This document shows, one piece after another, positions 1 to 10,475 of a stretch of DNA of 64,000 nt; position 1 is the stretch's first letter, and every line of letters begins with the position of its first letter. The DNA comes from Karalla daura (Eukaryota; Chordata; Actinopteri; Chaetodontiformes; Leiognathidae): contig CM055192.1 in assembly GCA_029224185.1 (NCBI GenBank), positions 22,408,739 to 22,472,738 of the forward strand, read 5' to 3'. Below the pieces are notes generated by a model. That model saw nothing but the letters and a program-made list of their open reading frames with translations, was not told the DNA's origin and did no database searches. A program made the position numbers and the translations under genes.

Positions 1-864
1 TGGTGCAGACACAGTGCTGTAACCTGCACTCTCTGTTCCACTTGACCACAATTCATGAGCCCCAATGCAGAACTACTGTCTGAACTGTACTGTGGGGAAT
101 TTGAATACAACAATGTGTATTTCATTATTACTATTACTGCATGATATTTTTCATGTTTAAATACAGTTCAAAGTCTGTTTTACTTGCTGAACTTTTCATC
201 AATTTGAGCCTACAATATCACATATTTGTGTTACCTGGGATTATTCTCGGATGAGACCTTTGGAAAAACTGGCCTTGAAGTGGGAAATGATGATCTAGTG
301 CAAATGTTGAAACCTAACTTTATGTCAGGTAAACTGTATTGAAAGGTGAGGAGATGATAAGGTTAAGGGATAATGAAGGACCAGGACACGGTACAGTGGT
401 GCAGAGGAGGGAAATAATATGGACACTGAATGGGAAAAAAAGTTCAATGGTAATGATGAAAATGCAGAAAGGAGAAACTTAAAGGTCATCAAAGAGAGCG
501 AGAGGCAAAAGAGCAAAAAAGTGTAAGTTGAGAGTCGAGCAAAATTAACTCAAGTGAACTTGAGAAGCAGTAGGACAGAGAACAAAGTTTGCAGGGTTTC
601 ATGTCAGCATGCAAAGGTATCAATTAAACTATACAGCTTCTGATTGGACATCTAATTTGTGGGAAACAGAGAACAAAAACATTAAATCCATGCACATGTC
701 TCATTTGTAACTGATGGAAATGATCATAAATCCGTATCTACCGAAATCTCTTGCCATCAAAAGAAGAATTAGATTTATTTCCATTCATATACCCATCCAT
801 CATCCCCTTTGTACTGTACCTTTTTGCAGAGGTCTGCTAGTTTGGAAGGGAGGTTGTCAGGGTA
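1..864. other. AT-rich sequence, no gene seen
   Basis: No recognisable repeat, RNA or coding sequence. The only open frame of about 60 codons (minus strand, 325-516) lies on A/G-rich sequence that reads as Ser/Leu/Phe and looks incidental. Confidence 0.6.
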
Positions 865-1010
865 TTCAGAGTCTCCAATCAGCCTAAACCGGCATACCCA
901 AAGAAATCAAACACAGACACAGGGAGATGCAAACTCCACATATACGGCCTATGGTCTTACTGGGATTTGAGTCAGGGCTTTTGTATTCAGCAAGTCATTG
1001 TGTCACCTTC
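865..1010 (-). mobile_element. tRNA-headed SINE-like fragment
   Basis: Read on the minus strand this carries the landmarks of the window's commonest repeat. On the plus strand they appear reversed: 'gagtctccaatcagcctaaa' near 868, the 'gatgcaaactccaca' core near 926, then a degenerate head ending in 'attgtgtcacc' near 1005. It is diverged and lacks its 3' end. Assignment rests on the motifs shared with the copies at 2558, 17850 and 57625. Confidence 0.65.
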
Positions 1011-1482
1011 GACTTGTTTATGTATAATACTTCAAACCAACTGTGAGGATACACATTGCTTTTGCATGCAAACAGCGACATTGGATTTAGCTTTGCAAGG
1101 ACAGATTCTAAGAAGAGGATCAAGACAGAGGTGAAGAGGCTGAGCAGGTCACACCAGGGAATGTTCTCACCTGTGTTAAGTCATTTAGCAGCAGAGGCTA
1201 CAAGCTATTATGCCTGAGCTTTAGCCATGACAATAATAATAATTACAAGACGGCTGGAGCCGAAGAATCGAAGTGCCCATTTAGCAGATGAGCTTCCAAA
1301 AGACCTCCCTGAAAAAATAAAAAAAGGGAAAGAAATGGCTCCTGGCCAAACGGCATGTCAGCGCTCTCTCTTAACCGCTCGCTTTCTGTTGAATCTCATT
1401 CTGTTCCTCACACCCCCTCCATCACACGTTCACTGCCCAGCTTTTACTGTGTCACATTGAATAGGGGTAGAACATGAAACAA

Positions 1483-1490
<8 letters not shown>
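1011..1490. other. Non-coding stretch, nothing recognised
   Basis: Mixed sequence with a short AAT-rich patch near 1230. The open frames of 72-77 codons over its right end are partly encoded by the neighbouring CA repeat. Confidence 0.5.

Positions 1491-1529
<39 letters not shown>
1491..1529. repeat. (CA)n microsatellite
   Basis: About 19 uninterrupted CA units, preceded by a short GCGCG. It explains the Cys-Val run in the minus-strand open frame at 1430-1648. Confidence 0.97.
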
Positions 1530-1530
<1 letters not shown>

Positions 1531-1826
1531 ACATACTCGTAACAACAGAAGAACAACAGAATAGAGAGAGGATTTTTCTCACTTGCCTGCACACATAGAC
1601 ATAAACATGTACATGGTTTAAGACATGTTCAAGACATTTCAAATTCATTTCTCAGTTCTTTCAAGAGGATAAATAAAGCGCACATCTTCTCTTATATGGG
1701 GCATACTGTGTATCACAATGTCTTTGTATCCACATGTGAAGAGACACAATCTTCTGGTCCATCCCCACTACAGAGAACATACAGACCTCACACATACACC
1801 CCTCTCTCTTTCTTTCTTTCCCTCCA

Positions 1827-1850
1827 TCTCTCTCTCTCTCTCTCTCTCTC
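1827..1850. repeat. (TC)12 microsatellite
   Basis: Twelve TC units following a CTTT-rich lead-in (1801-1826). The Leu/Ser-rich open frames over 1696-1962 come from this tract. Confidence 0.95.
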
Positions 1851-2557
1851 TAGTGTGGCCCACTCTGTGTGTGCTGCTTCATCTTGTGATGTGGCTCCTC
1901 TGCAGCCACATCACACTAACTATGTCCTGCAGAGCCTGAGAGGTAGAGAAAGACAAAAATAGAAAAAAAAATAGAGACAGATAATGTGGGAGGAAATTGG
2001 GGGGAGGGGGGAACAAATTGAGCAAAACTTGAGGGATGTTTGAGTGTCCTACATATTTACAGGAAAAGAGAGGGTGTAGAAGGAGAGGGAGGGAGTAGCT
2101 GAGGCCAAAGGGTGAATAGAAAGAGATGGGACAAAGGGAAAAAATATGTATTTCCACAGTTCAGTTTATAATATTTGAAGAATCTTTATTCTCACTGTTT
2201 CATCTTTAATTATATTGCAATATGAGATAACATTAAATGATTTATTTGCTGTAGTTGTAGTGACACCATGACCTGATTCTGCATTATCGAGCTTTTTGCA
2301 GCTAAATTGCATTAGTAACTTGATGTCTCAGACAGTGTCGATATATCTTCCAGTATGAGCAGGATTTGAATGAGTGAGTTTAATTTAATTTTAAATATTG
2401 TATTTTTTTGGCTCAAAATACCGAGGCCACTTAGTCAATACTAAAAAACTGTGTATATTAGGAGTTAAATAACGCAGATGTATGAAACTACTTGACAACA
2501 CATTTTAGAGTAGTTCTGAAGATTTACTTTTATAGCATACACACCTTATTCACTTTT
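1851..2557. other. Non-coding; purine-rich block then AT-rich sequence
   Basis: From about 1937 to 2135 the plus strand is A/G-rich, which gives the minus strand a Pro/Phe/Ser-rich open frame of 92 codons. From 2160 the sequence is AT-rich with nothing recognisable. Confidence 0.5.
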
Positions 2558-2745
2558 GCAGAGTGTCCAGTTGACCTAAACGTGATTTTTTTTGGAAGGT
2601 GAGAGAAAACCGGAGGTACTGAAAGAAAAGGGCAATCGGGTAAAACCTGCAAACTCCATACAGCGACACCTTTGGTCCAAGCCTGGAGTTGAACCCAGGT
2701 CTTTCTTGCTGTGAGGAGAAAGTGCTCACCTCTCAGCCATAATAC
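2558..2745 (-). mobile_element. tRNA-headed SINE-like copy
   Basis: Fairly complete minus-strand copy. The plus strand shows 'gtccagttgacctaaacg', then 'gagagaaaaccggaggtact', 'cctgcaaactccatacag' and the head remnant 'tgaacccaggtctttcttgc' with 'tgctgtgagg' and 'gctcacctctcagcc'. The tRNA-like B box is degraded (gttgaaccc). Confidence 0.75.
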
Positions 2746-2995
2746 AATTCACATTAAGTCACGAAGTGATGAAAGTAAGCTCAGGGTGGGTGGGATTAAG
2801 TAGAATAACTGTGATGGAATCAGACAGAGAGGACAAAGATTATTTAGAATAAAAAAGTAAAATTGAGGTGAAACTTGGGAGGGATGACACGTGAGAAATA
2901 TGCACATAAAAAAGGGAGGTGAGGAGAGAGGCTGGGGAGAGAGTCTGACAGGATGAAAGACGAAAGACACAAATTACAGTTTAGGTGGGGATCAG

Positions 2996-3660
2996 CATGT
3001 GGGCTGCGCTTTAACATGGGAGAGAGAGAGAGGGGGAGAGGGAGAGAGGAAATGGGAGGAAGAGGCAGAGCAGACCGGAGCCGGGTGATAAATGATTCAA
3101 GTGCTGCACGGGACCCTCTTGCCTCTTCATCTTACGCAGCTGACCTTGGGCTTATGAGCTGTAATAAAACGTGGCCAAGCACTCCTGAAATTGGTCCACT
3201 CGCCGTAATGCTCGGCAGCCTTCTGCTGCATTAGCATACAGCTTTTATAGAGTACAGTGCATCCAACACATACAAATACTGCTCCTCGGGGGCTGCGGAG
3301 GGGGCGATGATCGGGAGTGATGATGAGGATGATGAAGACAAGGAACGCAGCCAGGGGTCGATGTCGGCAGTGGGAGATGAGGAGATGAGGAGGAAGAGCA
3401 AGGGAAAACATAACAGGAATGGTAATGTAGGTATGAGAGCAGGTTAGTGATTTCCGTGATGGCAGGAGTGGAGCTGATGATAGAGAAGAGGAGGATGAAG
3501 TGCTGTAATGGAGGAAGAGGAGATGATAAGGTGAGTGAATAACACAGGGCCGGGGCAAGTTGGATTAATGATGACAAAGAGGAGAGAGGAGACGAGGGAA
3601 TGTAAAGGAATGGTAAAGGAGGAAATGAAAAATAGCAATGTCAAGGATGGAAAGAGGGCA
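2996..3660. repeat. Purine-rich low-complexity block (GA, GGA, GATGAG)
   Basis: A (GA)n/(GGGAGA)n patch at 3018-3065 is followed after a mixed interval by a long region rich in GATGAG, GAGGA and GGAAGA (about 3295-3660). Three overlapping minus-strand open frames of 66-143 codons rich in Ser, Pro, Leu and His lie on it. They are best explained by base composition, since a pyrimidine-rich strand rarely forms stop codons. Confidence 0.75.
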
Positions 3661-4306
3661 GAAAGATAAAAGCAGGGCTAAAATAAACCCAACTGTTATT
3701 GAATTGTAATAATGTGATGCGGCACGTTTTCACAGTTGTCTTAATCCTCATAAAGTCGGCCGTGCTCTGCTTCGGTCTCATCAGTCAAGATGAGTTTTGA
3801 AATGTCACTTCTCAGCACAACATGTTCCGATGCCGCACCGGAGGCAGCTGTGAGTGGGAAGATGAAGATGAAGAAGAACAAGATTATTCCATCACTTTTT
3901 TTTCACACCTTCAAATTTCTCGGCTGCGTCTTTTTAAAACTACCTCTGCCTCGATCACATTCATCTTTTTTTTCCCATCATGGGGACAAAAAGAAAAAAA
4001 AAAAACTCCATCATTTTATTTCGAGGGGCTAATAACAGCGGAACAAACAGCATGTCTCTCCCAGGGACCTGCTGGCATTATCTTCAGCCATTATTATATT
4101 TCTGCGAGGTCTCTGTGTTCCTCTCCAGAGGCTCCCAGGCTTGTAATAGAGCTGTGAAGCACCAGTCCTGGCCGAGTATAGATTAATTGGCCTGAATGTT
4201 TGTTTGGACAAATAATCAATTAATTCCACAGCAGACCTGATTAAGTCAAGGATGGAGGGATGTGGAGAAGAAGAGATGAGGACTAAAAAGCTTAGAGACG
4301 AACTAA
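3661..4306. other. Non-coding; possible conserved element near 4020-4250
   Basis: The stretch from about 4020 to 4250 is complex, non-repetitive and contains homeodomain-type cores (attaatt near 4180 and 4218), the texture of vertebrate conserved non-coding elements. That is an impression of composition only. Open frames here lie on T- or A-rich tracts. Confidence 0.3.
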
Positions 4307-4327
4307 GAGAGAGAGAGAGAGAGAGAG
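4307..4327. repeat. (GA)10 microsatellite
   Basis: About ten GA units ending in GTTATAAAAC. It produces the Leu-Ser run in the minus-strand open frame 4029-4406. Confidence 0.95.
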
Positions 4328-4599
4328 TTATAAAACAATAATAAACTGAATGCAGTCCAACAATACAAGAGAGGCAAATCCTGAATAATCCACCAAGTCT
4401 CAGCATCTTGTTGAACTGTCATTTGCTGTGAAGCTTGTTGTTTGCATGGAGCCTAGTTATTCTCCACGAGGCAAACTGGGTTAGATGCAGGTGAAAAATG
4501 TCACCTTTAACCAATCCAGTTTTGTCACTCATACTCGTGCAATAGTAGGGTATGTATAATGATCGGATGATGAGAATGATTTGTTTTTCCAAGTGAAAT

Positions 4600-4995
4600 C
4601 TTCATCATTCTCTGTTCCATTATTCACTGCTTATTCAAGTCCCAGTTGTGACTGGAGCACTCTTAGAATAAAAAGCCCAGATATTTCTCTCCCCAGCCAC
4701 TTCCACCACCTCCTCCCCGAGGTATTCCCAAACCAGCCAAGGGACGTAATCTCTCCAGCGTATCCTGGGTCTGCCTCTGGGTCTCTGAACAGGTGCCTCA
4801 ATGTATTCCTCTTGAGACTGAGAAGCCGCAGCTCTACTTTGAGTCCCTCCCTGAGCTCCTCACCCTATCTCATGAGTCCAGCCACCTGCTGGAGGAAAAC
4901 TAGGTACTTGCATTAGTGATATTCTTTTCTCGCTACCCACAATCTATGACCACAGGTGAGTACTGAAATCTGGATCTGTATTGTATTGCATTGGA
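4600..4995 (-). pseudogene. 3' end of an RTE/Rex3-like LINE, decayed
   Basis: On the minus strand, from about 4800 down to the stop at 4635-4637, one frame reads RPRGRPRIRWRDYV followed by VAGERNIWAFYS. This is the basic, Trp-rich C-terminal tail typical of a very abundant fish LINE whose reverse transcriptase ends with RPRGRPRTRWRDY. Further upstream on the minus strand, in other frames, are remnants matching 'YGHELWV' (near 4950) and 'LRVEPLL' (near 4850), so at least one frameshift separates the blocks. After the stop, 'aataagcagtgaa' resembles the family's short 3' UTR. The endonuclease and catalytic reverse transcriptase motifs are absent because the copy is 5'-truncated. Assignment to RTE/Rex3 rather than a related clade is from memory and uncertain; that it is LINE-derived is quite secure. 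Confidence 0.75.
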
Positions 4996-5934
4996 GCTGA
5001 ATTGGATCTGTCTGGCCACCTCAGGCTCCAAATCTTACCGATCTGCTTCATTGTTCAAAACAGAAGCAGAGGTATCGTACCAGACAATATAAACTGTTGT
5101 TCAGGTTGTAACTTCAGCCGGCTGTTTCAGCATTTCCAGTCTAGCAACTGCTTACATAATTTATCGATAGCACACTGGTGTGTTGAGTGTCTTCAGGAAA
5201 CACCGGAGCAGTGATTCAACAGTGTCAAAATGCGAGGTGATGAAATGATTAATATCGATTTTAGAAGAGGTTTAGTGGAGGTTTTAATATCCCCTGCTAC
5301 AGTAAAGAAGCGCTTATACTCTGGTAAAGTGGATTTCCCAATAACATTGCTGTATAGTTTCCAAACATGATATACACAATAATATTTGGGATCTGCAGAC
5401 TACAGCGTCTTTCTGACTTTGCAGCTGACAGCTGCAAGGACGTTGTTAGAAAAGTGTGTTGAGCGGAGAAAAAAAGACACAAAAAGAGTCCGGGCAAAAG
5501 TCTCTGCAAAACACATCAATGGTGACAGGTAATTAAAATACCACATGATAAAGACAGGAAAAATAACTGAAATGACAGGAGGAAAGACATCATAAAAGTG
5601 AAAAAAAGTAGTAATAATCATGTTTAACTTAGAAAAGCCAGTTAGAAGTGAACTGTTTGAAGGCCCCACAGGGCTGTGCTGAAAGATAACCAGAGGTTTT
5701 AGGTCGAATTTATGGATGGCTCAGGGATCTGAGCTCCACAGTCATATAGTTGAGGAGTTGATAAGTCACGGATAGGAGAAAGTGCCATCTCACATTAAGA
5801 AAATGACTTTGATGAAAAGGTTCTAAGACAACCAACGCAGAAAAGCTAAAAGGAGAGTTACGTGTCATCTCTAATTAGTTTGGTGGATGTTTCTACTAAA
5901 TTTAGGGCCCGGGAGAGAATCTGCCACGTCTTGG
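4996..5934. other. Non-coding stretch, nothing recognised
   Basis: Complex sequence without repeat landmarks. Open frames up to 89 codons on both strands show no recognisable domain. Confidence 0.5.
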
Positions 5935-6125
5935 ATTAAGTGGTTAGCACTGTCATCTCAAGTAAGACGGTCCCAGGTTCAAATTCCAATCTGAAAAAGG
6001 GTAGGGCCTATTTGCTCTGTTTGTGTTTTCTTCCCCAGTGTATGTTTGTGAGTTTTCTCTTTATAATGACAATCCATAAACATGCAGGTTTAAGTCAACT
6101 GGAGATTCTAAATTTCCCCCCATGC
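5935..6125 (+). mobile_element. tRNA-headed SINE-like copy running into a GT tract
   Basis: Plus-strand copy with the best-preserved tRNA-like head in the window. An A-box-like 'agtggttagcac' lies near 5939 and a B-box-like 'ggttcaaattcc' near 5976. The core follows: 'cagtgtatgtttgtgagttt', 'aaacatgcaggttta' and 'ctggagattctaaatt'. In intact copies a GTGTGAATGTGAG-like segment comes next; here that position is occupied by the long GT microsatellite. Confidence 0.85.
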
Positions 6126-6134
6126 TGTGTGTGT

Positions 6135-6216
<82 letters not shown>
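6126..6216. repeat. (GT)n microsatellite, 91 bp
   Basis: About 45 GT units with one CT interruption near 6139. It begins exactly where the SINE's GT-rich 3' part is expected. The Val-Cys run in the plus-strand open frame 5940-6308 is its translation. Confidence 0.97.
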
Positions 6217-6217
<1 letters not shown>

Positions 6218-6961
6218 CTATGTTAATGTCATTACTGCAATAAATATCTTAGAGAAGCGCACGTGCTGGATAGAGAGCAAAGATCACATTGCTGTTTTTA
6301 ACAGTTAAATCACTGTCTTGACTCTGTTTTTGCAGAGGGGAACAGTTGTTAAAGACCTGTCGGAGAGCACGGGAGAAGTAAAACATGGCGGAAACACTGC
6401 AAAACAATTAAGCAGGCACAAACATCAGCAGATTTAATCAGTAACACATGAAGGCACAGGGAGTCAAGGATCCAAAATCAATCACAGTCTGAAGACAGAA
6501 ATGGGTGGAAAAAAACACCTTAAACGTTCTGAACGAGTTCTAGATGGGTCAGAGCTCGATGGCACCTGCCCGAAGGAAGAATTCAAATTCAGAGCGAAGT
6601 GGGCGAGAAGTGTCAGATACTGCTTGACAAGCCTTGCGCCTGCTCTGATCTGCATATATATTTGACATTTGTTTCAGTGGCGTCCAATACATTTTGCTGC
6701 CTTTATTCAGGGCTCCTGGCAGTTATTTCTGTTTCTATTATGAGTAGTTAAGATAAGGCAGCTCATAAAGCAACCTAAGAAATGACAAAGGGGAAAGTTT
6801 CTCCCTCATGAGAGTAAAACCCCAGATGCCTCTGTAAACCTGTGAGCCAGAGCCACATGCTCGATGCTACTCTCTGGCCTAGACCATTCCGGCACATACG
6901 GGTGAGCTCAGCCTGCTGTGTAACAGCAATGTTTTGACTCGGGCCCGGGGCAACATTTAAG
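6217..6961. other. Non-coding stretch, nothing recognised
   Basis: Mixed composition with no repeats or substantial open frames. Confidence 0.5.
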
Positions 6962-7075
6962 CATCAGAATCTGAATCATATTTTATTGATCCCTGGAGGA
7001 AAATTGTGTTTGTTACAGTTGAATAGAAAAGCATTAGACCAGCAAAGACAGTAAGGGAAATAGAATTATTCAACA
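6962..7075. repeat. Dispersed repeat with 'ttattgatccctgg' motif
   Basis: The string 'tcagaatctgaatcatattttattgatccctggaggaaaattgtg', split here by position as 6964-7008, matches the start of a high-copy teleost repeat, probably the 3' end of a LINE. It is followed by A-rich, diverged sequence. Family not assigned. Confidence 0.55.
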
Positions 7076-7156
7076 ATATGAATAGTTGAATGTCTACAAA
7101 GCACTGGGGAACATAGAATTAGGTGCTGAAATATGACATCTGCCATTTACCATACA

Positions 7157-7211
7157 CGCACACACACATTATATATACATATACATATATATATACGTAT
7201 ATATATGTATA
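7157..7211. repeat. CA/TA-rich tail of the adjacent LINE
   Basis: (CA)n passing into alternating (TA)n with CATA and CGTA variants. On the minus strand it lies directly 3' of the LINE's short 3' UTR and probably is the element's simple-repeat tail, since expanded. Confidence 0.85.
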
Positions 7212-7890
7212 AAATCTCATTCTCACCCTCTTTGGGGTGGTATTTGTATCATTCATGCTCGGGTCCTCTACCAGAGGCCTGGGAACTTGAGGGTTCTGCG
7301 CAGTATCTTAGCAGTTCCTAGGGCTGCTCTCTTCTGGATTGAGGCTTCAGATGTTGCTCCTTGGATCTGTTGGAGCCACTCGCACCAGTTTGGGGGTCAC
7401 TGCCCCAAGCGCTCCTATTACCACGGGGACTACGCTAGCCTTGACCTTCCACATCTGTTCCAGCTGTTCTTTCAATCCTTGGTACTTTTCAACCTTTTCG
7501 TGTTCCTTCTTTCTGATGTTGGCGTCAGCTGGTATTGCCACATCTATCACCACTGCCTTCTTCTGCACTTTGTCCACCACCACTATGTCCGGTTGGTTGG
7601 CCAGGAGCTGTTTGTCAGTCTGGAAGCTGAAGTCTCACAGGACCTTGGCTCTGCTGTTTTCAGCCGCCTTCTGTGGTGCGGCCCATTGGGATTTGGGTAC
7701 TCCTACTCCATACTGGGCACAGATGTTTCTGTACGCTATTCCAGCCACCTGGTTGTGCCTCTCCATGTACGCTGACCCGGCTAGTATCTCACACCCTGCT
7801 GGACTGTCTCAGGACCTTCTTTGCATAGTCTGCACCTTGGATCTGATCTGTTCTGGTAGCATCGCTGAATGCATTGTTAATTAGGAGGAT
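7212..7890 (-). mobile_element. 5'-truncated LINE with restriction-like endonuclease (Rex6/Dong-R4-like)
   Basis: Reading leftward on the minus strand: a Cys-rich finger remnant (CRLCKEGPETVQ, near 7800-7840), the endonuclease domain (7395-7630), a short basic tail ending LRRTLKFPGLW at a TAG (7268-7270), a short UTR and a simple-repeat tail. The reverse transcriptase proper is missing. LINEs with a C-terminal PD-(D/E)xK-type nuclease form the R2/R4/Dong group; Rex6 is the known teleost member, so it is the best guess. The plus-strand open frames 7287-7775 and 7339-7884 are antisense shadows. Confidence 0.85.
7268..7870 (-). pseudogene. LINE endonuclease-domain coding remnant
   Basis: The nuclease motif is visible: the Pro-Asp pair at 7587-7592 in QPDIVVVDK, then the second Asp at 7542-7544 in VVIDVAIP, and a Lys-rich KVEKYQ helix further on. 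Three lesions make it non-functional: an in-frame TGA at 7635-7637 just before the nuclease (apparently where the family has Trp), a frame change near 7790-7800 after the Cys finger, and a one-base shift near 7383-7388. The longest unbroken piece is 78 codons (7347-7583). The copy is fairly well preserved, so the insertion is not extremely old. Confidence 0.85.
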
Positions 7891-9191
7891 TGACTTATTT
7901 CACACTTGTTATAGTTCTGAGAAATCAGAGAACAGATGGCCCTAATATCAATTATTCCCATACAATTGCACCTCTTCTAAACAGTTCAGTTAATGTGACA
8001 TATCTCTTGATTTACAGCGATCAAACATCCTTTGAAAAAAAATCACCATTCAGCAAAGCAAAGTTTCAGTCTTTTCAGGTATAATTTAAATTCAAGCATG
8101 GATAACATTGCATATTTTAGCTTCCACAGGACAATGTTTAAGTTATGCAGTCCTGCAGTCACTGTGCAGAATACAGAATTGTCCAAAATGTAATGAGTAG
8201 AGATTAACTGGCTGAAGACATACAATAGAGAATTGATAAAAAGAAAATAATGTAGAGGACATCTATTATTCTTATGGTAGTTTGAAACAATGAAAATATA
8301 TTTTACATGTCGATAGATTGTAGATACATATTTTCAATTAAAAGATATTGTATTCCACCAATACTGGAGGTGAATGTTATTATTCTCTATTCTGAGAAGT
8401 GAGAGTCGACAGTTTGAAAGCAGAAGCAAATATGCTTTCTCAGAACAGGCTGACGGGTTCATTTTCATTAAACCGCAGATTTCCTTTCTTTCTGAGCACA
8501 GAACAATTGTCATCTTGTGCGCAGAAAGTTAGAAACTCAGTAAAATGTGACTAGTTAATGGCATCTTACATTCCTTAAAATATTTATTTTTCAAAGATGA
8601 GACAATTAGAAATGTGAAGATCTGTTTACTGAGCACTACGAATGCAGTTAATGTTGTTTTCATCTACAGTGCCTGAACAGAGGTTACATTTGGAACAGCA
8701 TTAAATGGCATGTACCACACTTATAGTACGAGACACGCCAAGCAATGAAAGGAAATATGGATTGAACGCCATGCTGCTTCATGAGAGATTGACTATAGAG
8801 CATCAACAAAATAAAGGAAGGTCATGAAGGTAAGTAAGACACATGAACGCAGGTCCGTGAGGACAGACCAGTGAGGACCAGATGCAACCCGGTGAGCTCA
8901 CAATAGAGAGCGACTGAGGGCAATAAGCTGCCATAGATTTTAGTTCTAACAGAGATGAGTGCTCATCAGCCATTTCTTTAAATGAGTGGGAAATAGATTG
9001 AGTCTATCCGGCACTCCACCAGTTACCCAGCTGGAGTTTTATTCCAGTGCAGCTTTAACACAGACGGACTAAAAGCTTTTCTTTCAAGTGGGATCATACA
9101 GTCTCTGCTTACCTCTTGTGAACTGATACACAGCTGCTCTTATGTTCAGAAAGTGAGCAGAGTGTAAGTCAAGGTAAAATTCTGTGCATCT
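7891..9191. other. AT-rich non-coding stretch
   Basis: No repeat landmarks. A good splice-donor-like ATGAAG/GTAAGT sits at 8829-8830 with a pyrimidine-CAG at 8669, but the 160 nt between has stops in all three frames, so any exon would be non-coding. Confidence 0.45.
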
Positions 9192-9221
9192 TGTGTGTGT
9201 ATGTGTGTGTGTGTGTGTGTG
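9192..9221. repeat. (GT)n microsatellite
   Basis: About 15 GT units with one AT interruption. Confidence 0.93.
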
Positions 9222-9438
9222 AGAACAAAGTTTGGTAGGCTTGATTAAATGCGTAGCATGTCTTACAGAATCATAGAGTTATTCTAACTGAATATCTAAC
9301 TGAAACACATTAATACTGAATATTTAACATGAATTTGCATATTTTCCCTAATTGGTACTGTCCAATATCGTAAAAGAATACTTTAGTATCTGATAACTAT
9401 AATACTTCCATCTGAAATTTGTTTTACTGGGAGATACT

Positions 9439-9440
<2 letters not shown>

Positions 9441-9479
<39 letters not shown>
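9441..9479. repeat. (GT)n microsatellite
   Basis: About 19 uninterrupted GT units, 220 bp from the previous tract. Confidence 0.96.
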
Positions 9480-9480
<1 letters not shown>

Positions 9481-10149
9481 TGGTGAGTAAGTGTTGTTTG
9501 TGATAAGTCCGGCTAAATGGGCAGGAGGAACACAGTCACACATGGCAGCCTGCCTTGCAGAGAAGGTGTGTGTTGGTCACACTTTCCTCTCAGGCGGCCG
9601 GCGCCAAGAGACACAGAATTTCTCACCAACACAAATACGCCCTGTTTAGTATTCTGAGTGAGAAACAGCAGAGACAGTTTATCTACACTGTGTACATACC
9701 TGTCAGTGACGCACACATACACACAATGTTTTTATAAGCATCTTCTGGACTGATCACTCAAGGATAAAATGTGGAATTGCGATAATCAATTTTAGTGCTG
9801 CAGCGCTGAGCTGTTTCTGGTGATTAATAGCTTTTTTTGTTTATTTGATATCCCTGGAGTTAAAGTATTGAAATGGTAGTTGCTGAAAAAATGTGGGCTG
9901 AGGCAATTACAAAAATTACAAAAGCGAGCACAAGAGAGTTCGTGTTCCAAGCTACAATGTTTTGGCCATTAACGACCTTGTAGCTTACTGATATATACAT
10001 TTGCGTAGGACTGTAATGACGTGAAGAAAAGCACTGAGGTTTTCTTAAAAGACCCAAATGCTGAAAATGGAGGAAATTCCAAACTTAATGCAAGGTCCAA
10101 AGGTAGCAAAGAAAACCAGAAACTGAGATTTAATAAAAAGTCTACATAC
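9480..10149. other. Non-coding stretch, nothing recognised
   Basis: Short open frames (60-69 codons) on both strands near 9513-9737 overlap one another and show no domain. Confidence 0.45.
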
Positions 10150-10475
10150 GGTAATCGTTCTATTTATATAGCACCTTTGACAGGAATAAAATTCATAAAG
10201 TGCTTCACAACATACAACAGATAAAAATAAGCAATAAAAAAAGGAATAATACCATTAAAAACACATTAAAGCAAAAGCAATAAAAATCCTCAAGATTAAA
10301 GGTAAGGAAACGCTATAAAATGCAAACTGGAACAGACTCAACCAAGGACCACAAGGAGTAATCCAGTACACAGACACTACTGTAATCATCTTATGGTGGT
10401 CCCTTAAATCCTATGGTTAAAGCCGGTTTAAAAAGTGTGTATTTAAAGCTTTTAAAAACCAGGAGAAATCATGAA
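10150..10475 (+). repeat. Dispersed teleost repeat ('tatatagcacctttgac ... aaagtgcttcac')
   Basis: Begins with 'ctatttatatagcaccttt' and 'cataaagtgcttcacaacat', continues through A-rich sequence of AAAATAA and ATTAAAA units, and ends near 'ccggtttaaaaagtgtgtat'. These are ordered landmarks of a high-copy fish repeat. It is non-coding and I cannot name its class. Confidence 0.6.

Noticed and set aside
3127..3577. Minus-strand frames of 143 and 110 codons
   Set aside because: Antisense of a purine-rich block; Pro/Ser/His-rich without domains.
5939..5990. Functional tRNA gene
   Set aside because: Only degenerate A- and B-box-like motifs of a SINE head; no acceptor stem or anticodon arm can be completed.
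7287..7884. Plus-strand frames of 162 and 181 codons as genes
   Set aside because: They are antisense to the LINE endonuclease coding sequence on the minus strand.
8670..8829. 160-nt exon between CTACAG and ATGAAG/GTAAGT
   Set aside because: Stops in all three frames; could only be a non-coding exon, with no other support.
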